Assembly (NCBI GenBank): GCA_947044365.1
Contig: OX345636.1
Location: 24,833,466-24,897,465 of the forward strand
DNA length: 64,000 nucleotides
Reading direction: 5' to 3'
DNA from: Petrosia ficiformis
Taxonomy: Eukaryota; Porifera; Demospongiae; Haplosclerida; Petrosiidae
The position numbers and the translations under genes were made by a program. Each line of letters begins with the position of its first letter. Positions within the stretch are counted from its first letter, which is position 1. Below the pieces are notes generated by a model, which was not told where the DNA came from, made no database searches, and saw only the letters and a program-made list of their open reading frames with translations. Shown piece by piece: positions 34,610-47,395 of the stretch.

Positions 34610-35520
34610 ACTCTGGAATATGACTAAGTGGCCCATAACTGCCTCCAGTGTACCTATGTTTGTTTTAAATATAAAGCAGTTTGTTACACAGCCAAAACAC
34701 TAGGATTAGGCTTACATTGTGCATCAGGAAGTTCTACAGAATAGAAAATGGCTGATGTGTCTAACTGAAATATTAGAATAATAAAAAACATTTTCAATAA
34801 AAATGAAAGAAGATGTAGGGATGACAAAACCCAAAAAGCATGCGAACAAGGTTGGAAGGCTAGCATATGACCCAAAATTAAACACACCACTTCCATATAA
34901 CCCTACATATGTATGCTATAAAGCAAAATACAAAGAGCTGTACTTATGTAGGTTTGTATGGAGGTGATTTTTTTAAATTTTGGGTCCTATGTTAGGCTCC
35001 CAATCTTGTTCGCTTGCTTTTTGGGTTTTGATGTCCTACATCTTTCATTTTATTGAAATGTTTTTTTATTATTCTTGTTTCCATTGTTTTTTTTCTGAAT
35101 GGTATGAATATTTTTTGTAGATTGCAGAAATACTGGTGTAAGATATATGAAATCATACATTTGTTCATCAATAAATACACTTATGGCTTCAAATTCATAG
35201 TATCTGAGGATATCGTCTAGATACTTGTAGACCAGAATTTTACTATGAGTGCAACTGGAATCATGCTAGAATCATTGTGATAGTTCAACAAACAAAAAAA
35301 TGATTTGTCTTAATAATAACAATAATAATAATTATGAAGATTTTGGCAGTTTTGCCACTCGCCGGTTCTCTACCTTAACAACAATCTTTCACCATCTAGA
35401 CATTGTTCGTAGTCATAAAAACACTAGATATGAATAGGTATGTGTGTATTAAAACCTATGTGGTTGCTTCATCAGAAGTTTCTCTATGAGATTGTTCATC
35501 TTCTTGAATGACAGTTCTTT
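34610..35520. other. Gene-free interval
   Basis: No supported gene. Low-complexity T-rich and A-rich stretches and a TAATAACAATAATAATAAT tract near 35312. Confidence 0.5.
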
Positions 35521-35529
35521 CTTTGTCTG

Positions 35530-37330
35530 TATGGTTTTGGTCTATTGAAGTGGACCACAAAGTTTTGGTGAGGGGGATCCATCCATTGTATTTTGTATGT
35601 TATGTCATTGATGATTTCAAGTATTTTAATTGGCCCTTGCCGTGGACAGTAAAGTTTACGAGATTTGTTTTACTCTTCTTCTAAACCATGTCATTACTGT
35701 AAAATTGGAACTGACTTATTTTTTGTCATATTGATCTTTCTGGTGGATCTTATTCCTTACTAATATTCCTTTGCACAATGTTGTAACCTTTTTCCAGGTT
35801 GGAATGAAGCTGATTAACATAATTATTTAGCATGGTTCTGTTGAATCTTTCCACCTCCAAGACCTGGTACAGCTTTCTATTTCCAATATAATAGCCCATT
35901 CTTGAACAGCAGTTGGTTTCTTTGAAACCAAAGGGCTTGCACCCTATAGGTAGCTAGAGATGGACATTTCTTATCTTAGGGATTTTATCTTCTTCATGTT
36001 ATAATCTGATGCAAGTCAGGATTTTGTTGTTGTGTCTCAAGTAACTCAATAACAGACCAGTTTGGTATCCATGTGTTGACTGAGACAACCGAAGTAGATG
36101 GTAGAGTAAGACCACATTGTTTGCAAATTTAACACATGACAATGCGTCAGCCATTTGTGTGAACTTTCCCTGGCCTGTAGATGATTTCCATATTGAATTC
36201 TGCCAAAGAACTATCTTGGGGGTATGTCAAAGAGTTTTCACACCATTGCCAGCTTTCGGATTTTTCGATGAGCTGGTAAAGTGGAGCTGTAATATGGGTC
36301 AACTGGTGAATAAAATCCCTGTAATAAGAGGCGAATCCTAAAACCCGACGTAGTTGTTTTATATTGTTTGGTTGTGGCCAATATTTTCAGGGTCTGTGTG
36401 TATACCTTGAACAGAGACTTAACACTCTGTTGGAAGAGCTGACATTATTGGCTTTAATTTTAGTTTGGCTTGTCTCAGTCTTTCAAACACATCTTGGAGA
36501 TGATAGAGGTGCTTGCCAGCAGACTTTCTAAATATAATGATGTCATCTAAGTACATTAAACAGGTTGTCCAATGTAAACCTCTGAGGACTAACTCCATCA
36601 GTCTCTGGAAGGTGGCCAGGACCAAAGGCCATGACACGGAACTGATACAGACAGACCATAGGGTGCGGCAAATCCTTTTTTTTATTATCGCTGTTCTCCA
36701 TTTGTACCTGCCAATACCTACTGAACCAACAGGCTCCTGGAAGTGAATCAAGTGTCATCAATTCTTGAGATTGGCTGAGCATGATGGAATTTATGGAATT
36801 TAGTTGTCTAAAATCAATACAAAATTTATTAGATTCATCTTTTTTTTCACTATAACAATTGGGAACGACCAAGGACTCAGAGATGATTTATAATTCCATC
36901 TTTCTGCATGTCCCTTAAGAGTGGTTCTTTCATGAAAGGGGCAACATCTGGGAGGAGAGTTTAATTGGTTTCTCTTAGGTATGAATTGAATGTTTAATCA
37001 GCCCAGTTTTCCAAGGTCTCCTTTGTCTGAGGACATGGTATCACTGTACTTCTGGAGGAGTTTCACTTTATTTGATTTTGAGAGGTTAGTCACTCCATCC
37101 AATAGTCCTGCCATAATGTTGTTTGGAAGATTGTGTTCTGGCTGAATGACACCAACAACATATTTTGTCTATCAATTGTTTTGTATGAGTATGGACAATG
37201 ATTGGTGTCTCACACAGATTCATCACTTGAACATTTGTTTGACCTGTTTGACCTTCGATGCAAGGAGACACAGAATGAGCCACTAATAGTCTATGAAAAG
37301 AGAGGATGGTTTGAATATTGATTGACATAT
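35530..37330 (-). pseudogene. Ty3/gypsy pol remnant 1
   Basis: Read leftward, pieces of a retrotransposon polyprotein appear in the normal order: a protease-adjacent region (37330-37086), reverse transcriptase (FCIDFRQLNSI near 36800; the catalytic YLDDIIIF near 36560 is intact), a connection piece (FASYYRDFI, APLYQLIEKSESW near 36250), the end of RNase H (IIYRPGKVHTN, ADALS near 36145), and integrase pieces (EVERFNRTMLNNYV near 35850; the C-terminal QGPIKILEIINDITYKIQ near 35600). Most of RNase H and the integrase catalytic core are deleted, and the frame changes several times. LTRs were not found. It is a dead fragment. Confidence 0.78.
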
Positions 37331-37469
37331 CAGGGTGGAAATTATGTTGTTGTACATTAGTGTGTACAGGTAACTGTAATTGGTGCTAACCTGGTATTAC
37401 TGTAGTAGTTTGGATTGTAACATGACACACTGCTGTCTGTTGGGTCTTTTGAACATTTAGATGAATAAG

Positions 37470-37850
37470 TTTACTGAGAATAGAGAGTCATATTTACCAA
37501 ATCCACAGAGCATTTGTTTGTGTGTAGGAAGTCAGCAACTCTCATATTTTATACGACTCAACATTCTAACTTATTTTGTGGAAAGAAGAGTCTTTAACAG
37601 ACCCATTGATGTAAATTTTATACTTTGCTCTCAGCAAGAAGAGAGAAAGGCAAACGTTTGTAAGTATAGTAGTCAATGGGCAATGGCCACTTTTTGTCTA
37701 GTCTGTATAACTCCTGAATTTTAAAAAACCATGACTTTTAACTCATTTAATTATACAGAAGACCTTATAAGAAAGCCATTGATACCAAAAACATGCTTCG
37801 TTAGCTACAGGAAAGCAGCAAGACGAGTGTTTGAAACTGTAGCAGTGGGT
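37470..37850 (-). mobile_element. piggyBac-family remnant, inverted
   Basis: The reverse complement matches, in order, internal parts of the element at 3095-3776: AAACACTCGTCTTGCTGC, AACGAAGCATGTTTTTGG and ACTCTTCTTTCCACAAAATA. It interrupts the hAT-like remnant to its right. Terminal repeats were not located. Confidence 0.65.
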
Positions 37851-37869
37851 TGACTTTTACTATATTTTC

Positions 37870-39290
37870 TGTTAAAACAAGGTAGGCTGGAAATTGAGAT
37901 TTTAAGTCTTGTAGTGTTTGATCGTTGTCAAGAAATCTGAATCTTAATGCATGAAGAGTATCCACTGTAGAAACATTTGGTTTTGGATCGTTTACCTTTG
38001 TTGAAAGAAATAGTCATTCTGATTTCAATGCATCGACAACTGGGCACAACCCTAAGTAAACATAGCCTGGTCGTATGCATGCTTTATCATAACCCACTAT
38101 GTTTTGGTCAGTGGTACATAAGTTTGCTAGCCTCTTACTAACAGCAATTGTGTTAGGAGCAAACCTGAATGGCTGTCTTGATGGAACTAATAACTTCATA
38201 AATTTGGAAAGCAAGTTGTCCATCTCCTTCCGGTTTATAACATGCGTTAACTGAAGGCTCTCGTGTGTCTGTTGTTACAGCCAATTCTAAAAGAAGTGCT
38301 TTCGATGAAGTGTGTAAGAGTTGTTGTAATTTCCTCTTTGACTCAGGAGCATCATCAAATAAGTCAAGCACTACATTCCCACTTGCTCCACCATCTTGTT
38401 GAAGACTATGTGACTATCGATTTACTAATTCTTTCACGCTGAGCTATGTAGCTATGCTTGAACATCTTTCCTAATGTTTCATGAACTTGTCCAAAGTTGG
38501 AACATTGAACTTTTCTCTCCAACTGGTTGAGAATATGAGAGAAACAACCTATATCTACCACTGAGGGGTACATAATAGAAAGAGTGGTGACTCTACATTA
38601 TTAACTGATGCACAGTCTCTCATAACAGCCAGTAATTGGAATGCCAAGTTTAGTGGAAAGAGAAGACAGGACTTCTCGAGCTACTTCTTCTCCACGCAAA
38701 GGGTTGATAGACGTATGAGCTTCTGCTTGATAGTCCATTCAGAATAATATCAAATTACAATAGCTGAAGCTTCCCCAAGTCTAGATGTTCCATCAAAACA
38801 GACACATCTTTGTCTTCTACTTCCTGACGAACAGCTTGCTTTTCCTTTTTAAGAAGTGGAGGGTTATAATTTGCTAAATAGGAGCTGTGGGTGATCTTAA
38901 AACATTTTCCTCCAAAAGGAATCTCAGCATAAAACTATTCTAGCTCTGTGACTCTGTCTTCCATTGAAACACTAGTACTTGCTGGCTCGACTTCATTATC
39001 ATAGGAGGTAAGGAGTTCAGTCAAGTCACGTTCATTAGCTGCCTTTGACTCTAACCTTTTTTTTGACTTCTGATGTTGTCTCCGCAAATTATATGGTTCT
39101 TGACAGTGCTCTTCTTGGAAGGCAGTACAAAATAACTTCCCACTTCTTATAGCTAGGGTCTGTGGTATTTGCTACTCCTGCCTTGTGCTTTTTGTTAGTA
39201 GTCGCAGGCTTTTCAATTTTTCTTTTTCTGGACAGCTGTGACCTTGACCTTAGGTTTCTACATAACCAATCTATGAACAAGAGGGAAGTC
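37870..39290 (-). pseudogene. hAT-like transposase remnant
   Basis: Reading leftward with frame changes: a basic N-terminal segment (SQLSRKRKIEKPATTNKK), then VEDKDVSVLMEHLD, a core segment with MRDCASVNNV, YPSVVDIGCFSHILNQL and RWWSKWEC, then ELAVTTDTREPSVNACYKPEGDG and IVGYDKACIRPGYVY. These match a hAT-like family common in cnidarian and sponge genomes, in which a CFSH motif precedes the ATRWWSKWE motif. The C-terminal dimerisation part starts (LKSQFPAYL near 37890) and is cut off by a piggyBac-family insertion. Many stops are present. Confidence 0.6.
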
Positions 39291-39299
39291 TATGATATT

Positions 39300-39830
39300 G
39301 TTTTAGTATGACAATAAAAATTTTTGTTTCTCAATTGTTATATGTAGTCAACTAAAATAATATTAGGATTACTAAATTCAGTTAAGTCACTAAAAGTGTA
39401 TTATTGGCTAATTTTCATTTTAGTTAGTTATAGTTATTACAATAGACTAGCTATAGTTTTAAAGTCATATATCACATTGAGTTCTATCATCATCTGTTAA
39501 AGCACAGTTCATTATAGTTCAATGAGCAGTGTGAACAAAACTGGACTATGCTAGAACTTCTGAGCACAGACAAGAACATGTATATGAGTCTTAGACTCAT
39601 ATACACATGGAGGAAGAGATCCTGGAGAGCTCATCAACATTGACAATGGATAGGAGCTTTCTTTTGTAAACAGATAATTCTAATGATGCTGCGTTCTGTT
39701 CACTATGGAGTGCAAAGTCCAATGAACAGTAGGTTGATGCTAAAGAAGTTACCATCAACACTGGTAAACACAATCCTCCACCATCACTACTCCATGTCAC
39801 ATACAAGGAGCAGTCAGCTCAACTACAAGT
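39300..39830. other. Gene-free interval
   Basis: No supported gene. Open stretches on both strands near 39600-39860 are shadows without motifs. Confidence 0.45.
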
Positions 39831-39839
39831 ACTGTTTGT

Positions 39840-40195
39840 TAAAGGGAAAGGTCTCGTTTTGGTAGGGAGGTACAGGAACTGAAGCTGGATTGGAAAGTGA
39901 GCCAAAAGACCAATTGGTTCCTTCTTACATTGTTAGAAAGAACCACTCCCTCCCTATTGCTTACACCTTGAGGTCTCTATCTCCAGCAGAAAACAATTAC
40001 TCACAATTGGACAAAGAGGACTTGCAATCGTGTTTGGCATATGGCATAAAGAAATTCCATCAATATCTTTAATGCTAGAGATTCATGCTGCACACAAACC
40101 ACAAGCCGCTTGTTTACCTATTAGACGGAGCAAGAGGATCCCCAGCATGGCCTCTGGCAGATTACAAAGATGCCCAGAGATAGGCACTGACTCTC
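39840..40195 (+). pseudogene. Ty3/gypsy RNase H fragment
   Basis: The plus strand encodes PIAYTLRSLSPAENNYSQLD followed by a segment ending GIKKFHQYL, then HTNHKPLVYLLDGARG and IPSMASGRLQR in shifted frames. This is the C-terminal half of a gypsy-type RNase H domain, which degrades the RNA of the RNA-DNA hybrid during reverse transcription. It is joined without a gap to a non-LTR retrotransposon fragment at about 40196. Confidence 0.7.
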
Positions 40196-40196
40196 A

Positions 40197-41285
40197 GTGC
40201 ACTATAATCAATATGCTGATGGCACCGCCTTGTCATTAGTGAGCAATGATGTAAATGTACATGATGAGGAAGGATTAGTGAATGATCTGGAGAATGTGGC
40301 AAGTTGGGTGAAAGTGAATAAATTGAAGTTAAATGTAAAGAAATCTCAGTTAATGTTATTCAGTAGGAAGCAAAGAGCTCAGGAGCTGGAGCATGTGGAG
40401 ATAAGGATGAATGGCCAGAATATTAAGAGCAGTAGAACTGATAAGTGTCTGGGAGTATTGTTAGATGATTGACTGACATGAAAGGAACAGGTACAGTGTG
40501 TAAGGAAAAGATGTTTTGCTGGATTGGCTAAATTAGGAATGTGTTGCCATCTGTCATAAAAAAAAGTTATTTGATGTCTTAGTACTGCCACATTTGCATT
40601 ATTGTTCGATAGTATGGCAGGAGTGTACGAAGGATTTGAGATTGAAGTTCGAAAGGGTACAGAACTATGGTATGCGTATTAGACTCTAGCAACCACCTAG
40701 GTCATCAAGTGAGGTGTTAAGAGAGAAATTGAAGTGGATGACTCTAGAGAAATGGCTTGGTTGGTATGTGTTAGGAAGTGTGTAAGAGGGGAGCCACCTC
40801 CATGTCTAAATAGTAGTCAATAGTGAAGTTGTAAGTTGGGTGACAAGAAGTCATACCCATAAGAAACTTTTTGTACCTAGAGCTTATACAGAATGGTTTA
40901 GAAAGTGGTTCACTTTTAAGGGGATACTTGAATGAAATAGGTTGCCTTTTGAGATTGTATGTTTGGATTCTTCTAGTGCATCATTTAGAGCAAAGCTTCG
41001 GGCACATATGCTTAATATTTGACAATTACTTCTTTTTAAAATTAATTTTTAATTATTTATATCATATATATATATATTTCTAATCTGTTCTGGTTGTTTA
41101 CTGTGCTTATAATCGTATTATTACCTTTTTTTCTGTTGTTGGTTTATTTATATTTTGTTTATTATAATTTATTATTATTTTGCTGTATTTCTTGTTGTAT
41201 GCATGCAGGTCTCCTAGAGAGACCAGCCCATGGTCAATAGGATATGTCCTGTTGAAAATTTATCTATCTATCTATTTATTCTGTA
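40197..41285 (+). pseudogene. Non-LTR retrotransposon (CR1/jockey-like) 3' end
   Basis: Starting inside the reverse transcriptase palm, the frame reads QYADGTALSLVSND, then ASWVKVNKLKLNVKKSQLM, KCLGVLLDD, and later GLAKLGMCC and LPHLHYCSIVWQ. The active-site motif is YADG instead of YADD, so the second catalytic Asp is lost. Stops at 40470-40472 and 40479-40481 (a Trp codon turned to TGA) and a frameshift follow. The 3' untranslated end has GAGACCAGCCCATGGTC and closes with a short (TATC)n tail (41264-41280), as typical for this type of LINE. 5' truncation is usual for such copies. Confidence 0.75.
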
Positions 41286-41408
41286 TTAGCAAGGGTGAGA
41301 CACTACACTCAAAATGGTTGGCCAATATCGAATGAAGAGGAGAAAATGTGTCCTATTCCGAGTGAAAATCCTTAAAGTTTGCTGAAATTGTCTTAAGAGT
41401 ACAGTACC

Positions 41409-41640
41409 TCTTCCATAAAGGCATCTTCAAGTGCATAGCTGCATTCATCACTAGTTTTAATATCATATTGGCTCTCATCCCCATTTTCTTGCAAAGGAAT
41501 TTCAATATCATTACCCAAAAGACTTTGTTGGCCATAGCCATGGGCAGCATCTTCATCTTTAACTTCATTCACATGTGCAGGAGTAGGAGTACCCCCACCA
41601 AATGATTTTTTGAGCCATTTTTTGTAGCTTTAATGGAAGT
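41409..41640 (-). CDS. Possible acidic exon, unidentified
   Basis: On the minus strand an open frame encodes KKSFGGGTPTPAHVNEV, then DEDAAHGYGQQSLLGND and DECSYALEDAFMEE, ending at a GTACTG donor. The acidic composition and clean donor suggest an exon of a transposon protein. No family was recognised and no neighbouring exons were found. Confidence 0.3.
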
Positions 41641-41699
41641 TTTCATGTTGAGTTGTTTCTGGACATTGTCTGATAAACTTCCTCTAAAGGAAAACATGG

Positions 41700-44400
41700 A
41701 TTTTTATTGATCTGATTCTTATTGATCTATCAAACTAATTGTAATGACGAATTACCAGTATAGCTATGTGGTCTCATATTTCTTTTTTTTCGACTGAGGC
41801 GCCTTTAAATACTTCATAATGGTCTCTGTTAGTTGGTTAGTAGCCTAGTAGGTACCCGTGGCTACCCTAAAACCTTAAAAGAGCAATATAAAATGTATAT
41901 GCATGTAGCAACCAGTACTTGCCCTTTTTTTTTTCCTAAAGGTCATCATTCTTGTTTTTTTTTTTAACAAATTTGATGCACGTTTTTGCAGTAACTATAT
42001 TTCTGGAATTATCCTTGAAAACAGCTTTAACCAACTTTAACCAACTTATGCAAAAACACAGATTGAACTAAGGTCAATGGTCATATACTGACATCAATAT
42101 TCTCATCACCAATGGCACCACATTGAGTGATTGTTGTTCATTTTTGAAGATTCTGACACCAGTGCAAAGAATGGTAGGTATGTACATGTATGTGTTATTA
42201 ATTTACGAAGAGATTATTTTACTTTGCTCTGAAGTAATCATGTTACTATTCTTATTAATATTGTTAGATCTCTGGGATTGTTATCCCAATACCTGTGAAA
42301 GTGATGATTTTTTTTCCTTTTCATCAAAAGCAGAAGCTCTGTTGTATCTCTTTTGAAATTTTTCTAAGGGGTATAGCAACATGAAGTTTTTGTTGTTTAT
42401 GCTAAACCAGCTGAACTGTCCAGTACCATCATTGGATAGTCTCAAAAAGATTGCTTTATCTGGGTTTAATTCACCTAATAAGGTTTGACTTTTCCTGGAT
42501 CTAGATCTAAAATGTGCTCATAAGGATATTTAAAATGCCATCAGTTAGCATGACACATCTCACTAAAATAAATTGCACACAACTTGTAGTATCTGTGATA
42601 AGCGTAATATCCTGCTGCCATGACAACTGTACAATGTTTGCATTTTTGCCATGATTTCTTCATCTACATGGGGATGACAATAGCCAAGTTGCTACGTTGC
42701 TATCAAAAGGTACACAGTCATTTCACCTGTCTCATTATTTGAAATATTAGTTCAACTTTTCTTTAATTTGAGAAGGTTTACCTGCAAATTGAAAATATCA
42801 TTTGAACAGTTTTGGAAGCTGTGTCCTAAAATCTGACCAAGAAACATTGACCACTCACAAATATGTACTAACAAAGAGTGTAACGAGTTGTCCTCAGCAA
42901 TTGTTACAATGGAAGAGAGGTTTATTGCAACCTATGCAGCTGCAGGTACATTGTATATGCTTGTTCATTGTTCATAAGTTGCAGTGTAAAACCTTTGCTT
43001 ATTCATTTAAACTGGAGTATTTGAAGTATATTCAATATCATCCTTGAAAACAATAACTGGTGGAATTCCCATTGTTGTATCTCCACTTGTACTCTACAGT
43101 GATGATTTGATGGTTTGTGTCTAACTCCACCATGTCTCCTAATGACAGAAGCCAGGAAATTCCAAAATAGTCACTTCATAACAGCTTGTTCAATATGTTG
43201 TTTCAGGTATGGATGTGAGAGAACCTTTTGTTGAAGACCTTTTAACACTAAAAGGGGTGTCAAAATATTGGATGCTCACACTAAGAATGAGGTGTTGGTA
43301 ATAGCTCTTGTGATCTGCCTGGCTTTGCGACAATGTCAGAGCATCTGAGTTGCTTCATCTTGGTAGCCGAGCAAAAAAACTGTGTCGTTTTTGCATGGTG
43401 TGTTTTACAGTAAATATCAACAAACATTATAAATTTAACTGTAACATTGTTTATATATCCATGTACCTGCAACACCACATTTAGATTTCATCATCAGAGT
43501 CAATTAGAACTTGTACATGTAGAACAACAGAAATGGACTGAGTTCAGTATATCAGAGAATGACAACCCTTTACTGAAACTGGTGTCTGTTGACTTTTACA
43601 GGTATACATGTATGACAATTCAAAAAGCACATAAACATACATGTACATGGATAAGCAGGGGTTTGGAAACATTGAGCATACTCCTAGACATTTTTGACCT
43701 ATTTTGATCGCTCTTGTCTCCATATATTTTGTATACAGTGTAGTTTCAATTACTGGACATTCACTAAATTTATTGGACAATGTTCTGCATGACTGGCTGT
43801 TTCCACACCACTGTGTATATAACCAATACAAAAAATGTACTATGTACATTTACATATATACTATATATAACTCAACTACATGTAAATGTATATAGATGTG
43901 CTAATAGTACAATCACAATGCACATGTGTACATGTACATGTACTTGGTAATACATGTAGTAGGTATCTACAAGTGCATGTCTTTATTTAGGTCAATTTGT
44001 GTGGAAACATTGCACACCATTCTTATAGGAACTTGTAAGTACATGCTCAAATCATTTATGAACCATGCTTCCACTACTGTCAAGAAAGACATACTAGCAA
44101 TCATTAGTAGCTTTCCTCACTTCTGATTTTCTTCTTGCATAACTTGGAATATACGTTATTATTATAAATCGTTCGTTGGTCGAGATTTCAAGGCATGGCT
44201 TCAGATGTGTGTGTTCATTTGTTCTTCATCAATACCTATCTACTGATAAAATCAAATGCTGGTTGCTACTTGCCAAAGTGAAGTTTCTGATTTGTATATG
44301 GTTATAATTATGTAATACCTAATATAGGTTTTTAAAATACCGTATACCTTCTCTGTTCTCAGTCGTGATGAAGTTAAATTTTGTTTCATAATAATGTGAA
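41700..44400. other. Gene-free interval
   Basis: I find no supported gene in this 2.7 kb. Several small open frames exist, without motifs. From 43600 to 44000 the palindromes ACATGT and TACATGTA are frequent. Confidence 0.5.
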
Positions 44401-44534
44401 GATATATATATACCGTAATTCGCTTTATTTTCGTTTGCTTAGATTTTGTTTAATTAATTTTCATTTCGCAAAGTTTTCGTCAGATTCCAATTAAACGAAA
44501 CATTTGTTAAAACGAAAATGTTTTGAAATACCAC

Positions 44535-44832
44535 ATGGCGACTGGCGAGGCGCAGCTGGATAGAGAGAGAAGTGGCTTGTTGTGTCAGAGGCTATCATGT
44601 ATACCAGGTTATATAGACAGCAGTGGTGGGAGAAGAGCTGGTATGTGAGAGGGAACCATCAATACCTTGGACCAGGTATGCTGTAGCCGTTCTCAAGAAT
44701 CAAATCATCATTGGACACCTGCCAAGAAAAATATCCAAAGTCTGTTTACTTTTCTTGAGAAGAGGAGGAACTGTGAGCTGTACTGTATCTGGAATGAGAC
44801 GATATTCTTCTGATCTGCCACAAGGAGGACTA
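44535..44832 (+). pseudogene. HIRAN-like domain fragment 1
   Basis: From ATG 44535 (MATGEAQLDRERSG) the frame continues with RGYHVYQVI, a TAG (44614-44616) where Trp is expected, TAVVGEELVCEREP, RYAVAVLKNQIIIGHLPRK, LFLRRGGTVSCTVSGMRRYS and DLPQGG. The pattern of a charged ERE(P/N), then YAVAV, then VGHLPR fits the HIRAN fold, a single-strand-end-binding module first described in HLTF/Rad5 proteins. Sequence after LPQGG is unrelated, so the copy is truncated. Upstream AT-rich DNA with CCGTAATTCGCTTTATTTTC (44413) resembles the terminus of a short transposon. The domain name is an assignment by motif resemblance. Confidence 0.5.
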
Positions 44833-44946
44833 GATAATTTTAGTTCTGGCCTTTTTATTTTAGTTCTAGTACCAAGAACTAGAATTGGTATTAGAACTAA
44901 ATTTTTCCAATAGAACATTACTGATTTTTTCTAATAGAACATTACT

Positions 44947-44981
44947 GTACTAATTAAAGTTCTATGAACTTTAATTAGTAC
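44947..44981. repeat. Perfect palindrome, 16-bp arms
   Basis: GTACTAATTAAAGTTC and its exact complement are separated by TAT. The hexadecamer AATAGAACATTACTG occurs twice just upstream (44911 and 44933). Confidence 0.85.
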
Positions 44982-45228
44982 TGTAGTGTTTATACAAAGT
45001 TCAATTCTATTTGACAATCTGTAACCAACTAACAATACACTGGCAAAACACCAGTGACCAATGAAACACATATATTTATACCATACACTATTAATACATA
45101 TCAATACCATTTCACATATATCACATTCCTCCCCACCAAAGTTAACTAATACAAAAGAAATAATTACAATGATATATAATGTATATCCATTGCACAATGA
45201 TACACAGATAGTAACATCAATAACAACT

Positions 45229-47395
45229 TTAATAAAATCTGTCAGGAGGATGTCGAACTTTTGAAGGATAACGATTATTTGAAGGACGAGTATTAGTATC
45301 AGTCTGCGTAGAGATCAACTCAAACGATCCTTCATCTTCATTACTACTTTCATCAACAGTCATTTCAACAGGGGTTTCCTCGACAAACGACTCAGAAACA
45401 AGGGGTAACTCATTATTTACGGGTTCTGGGACTTGTTTTCGTAACTGTACTTGATCAATATGGCATTTATGTTCAAGGCCATTGTCTAACTTCACCACCA
45501 TTGAAACAGGGGAATGCTTTTCTACCACACTACCAGGCTCCCAGTGAACTGCATTGCCATAATGCACCCTTACTAGCACAGAATCTCCCACTTCAATCAA
45601 TCTGTCTTTAGAATGACTATCATGAACCCATTTCTGAGATTCTTGTTTCTTCCTAACTGTGTTACTCATATCAGGTTTCAAGACAGTCTTTGGATGACGA
45701 CCATATAAAAGTACACTTGGAGGAACACCTGTAACTGAATGAGGTGTAGTCCTATAACTTAACAAAAAACTTGTGTTGAGAAGATCTTGGATCATCCATC
45801 CCAACCAAAATGGCTTTCTTTAGAGTTAGTACAAAACGTTCAGCAGGATGATATGGAGCAGTACGAGTATGTTTAATACGATTACGACGAAGAAATTGTG
45901 TTGGAGGATGTTGTAGATGACATTTCGACAACTTCCAGCCATTTGGAATGTGCATCAACGATAATAAGGTACGTTTTTCCAAATAATGGACTTGCAAAGT
46001 CTATATGAATATGAGACCAAGGTTTAGACGGCCATAACCAGAGGTTTAAAGGAGATTTTAGGGGGGACTTATAACAGACAAACATGGTAAACAGGCTTTG
46101 ACTAATGTATCAATGTCATTGTCAATAGTAGGCCACCAAACATAGCTTCTTGCAAGAGCCTTCATGCGACAAATACCTGGATGGTCAGTATGCAATTCAG
46201 ATAAAACTTTACTTTGATATTTACTAGGAACAATAACTTTAATACCCCACATCAGACAACCTTCCTGAATTGTCAGTTCACAGCTGCGATTGCTAAAAGG
46301 CTTTAAAACACCAAGGTTAAAAAAAAACAGTCCTAGTAGGTAGACAGAAAGGCAATTGGTTGAGCAGTCTGAGTACAGTTAGAAATAGGCAATCTTGATA
46401 GGGCATCAGCATTAGCATGAAGGTTTGTGGGTCTATAACAAATATTGTATGTGTAAGCTGCTAGAAGAAGAGCCCCAATGCTGCATTCTAGTAGCAGATA
46501 ATGGTGGAATAGCTTTAGAAGGGTTGAAAATAGTTTGTGATCCGTAAGTAATGTAAAATGATGAGCATACAGGTATTGGTGAAAGTTTTGAATGCCAAAC
46601 ACTATAGACAGTGCCTCTTTTTCAATTTGTGAGTATTTCTGTTCAGCAGGGGTGAGAGTACTAGAGGCATATGCAATTGGCCTTTCATCACCATTCTCAA
46701 AGATATGAGATATGAGATATTACAGCACCAACCCCATAAGGTGATGCATCTGTAGCCAGTTGCAAAGGAAGTTTGGGGTTGTAGTGTACAAGTAACTGAT
46801 TAGATACAAGCTTCTGCTTAACTTGTGCAAATGCATTGTCACAATGTTTACCCCAGTTCCATTTAGAATTTGACTTGAGTAACTGATATAAAGGATGCAA
46901 TATAGAGGCTAGATTGTTAACAAATTTACCATAATAATTAATTAATCCTAATAAGGACCTCAATTGATGAACATTCTTAGGGATAGCCTCAAGCGTCTTA
47001 GGGGATGAATGTAGCCCTTCCTTATCAATTGATTCTGGTTGAAGATCCAATTTGGCAGTAAAATTAGTCATGGTACCAAGTTCATCTTTAAATAATTCTG
47101 GATATTTATCGAGAAGGGCCTGAAGGTCTTGATTTTGAGATCGTGTGTGCTTGACTTCAGCCCAGTTAAAGGTTATGTAGGACATCCAGTCATGACCAAT
47201 CAGACTAGGGCCTGAACCTGGAACAACTAACAGTGAAAGATGCTTAGTTTGAGCTTCATATTTAACCTCAACTTGAAGCTCTCCAATAACTGATACTGTC
47301 TCTGATGTGTAGGTGCGTAATACAGCATCTGATGAATGTAACTGCTTGTCTGAAAATAATGCCTGCTTTGTGTCTCCTCCATATATCATAATGGC
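45229..47395 (-). pseudogene. Ty3/gypsy pol remnant 2, internally deleted
   Basis: Reading leftward: a protease-like part (SSDAVLRTYTSETVSVIGEL, SGPSLIGHDWM), the start of reverse transcriptase (FTAKLDLQPES) joined directly to its end (SPKTLEAIPKN, LRSLLGLINYYGKFV), so fingers and palm with YLDD are deleted; RNase H (TDASPYGVGAV, YSQIEKEALSIVFG, ADALSRLP); integrase with the zinc-binding H2C2 part (HTDHPGICRMKAL, CLPC), first Asp in HIHIDFASP, then a deletion that removes the second Asp motif, then FLRRNRIKHTRTAPYHPA and ERFV; and the C-terminal domain (PPSVLLYGRHPKT, GDSVLVRVHYG) ending VRHPPDRFY. A 10-bp tandem duplication near 46703-46725 also breaks the frame. LTRs were not found. Confidence 0.85.
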
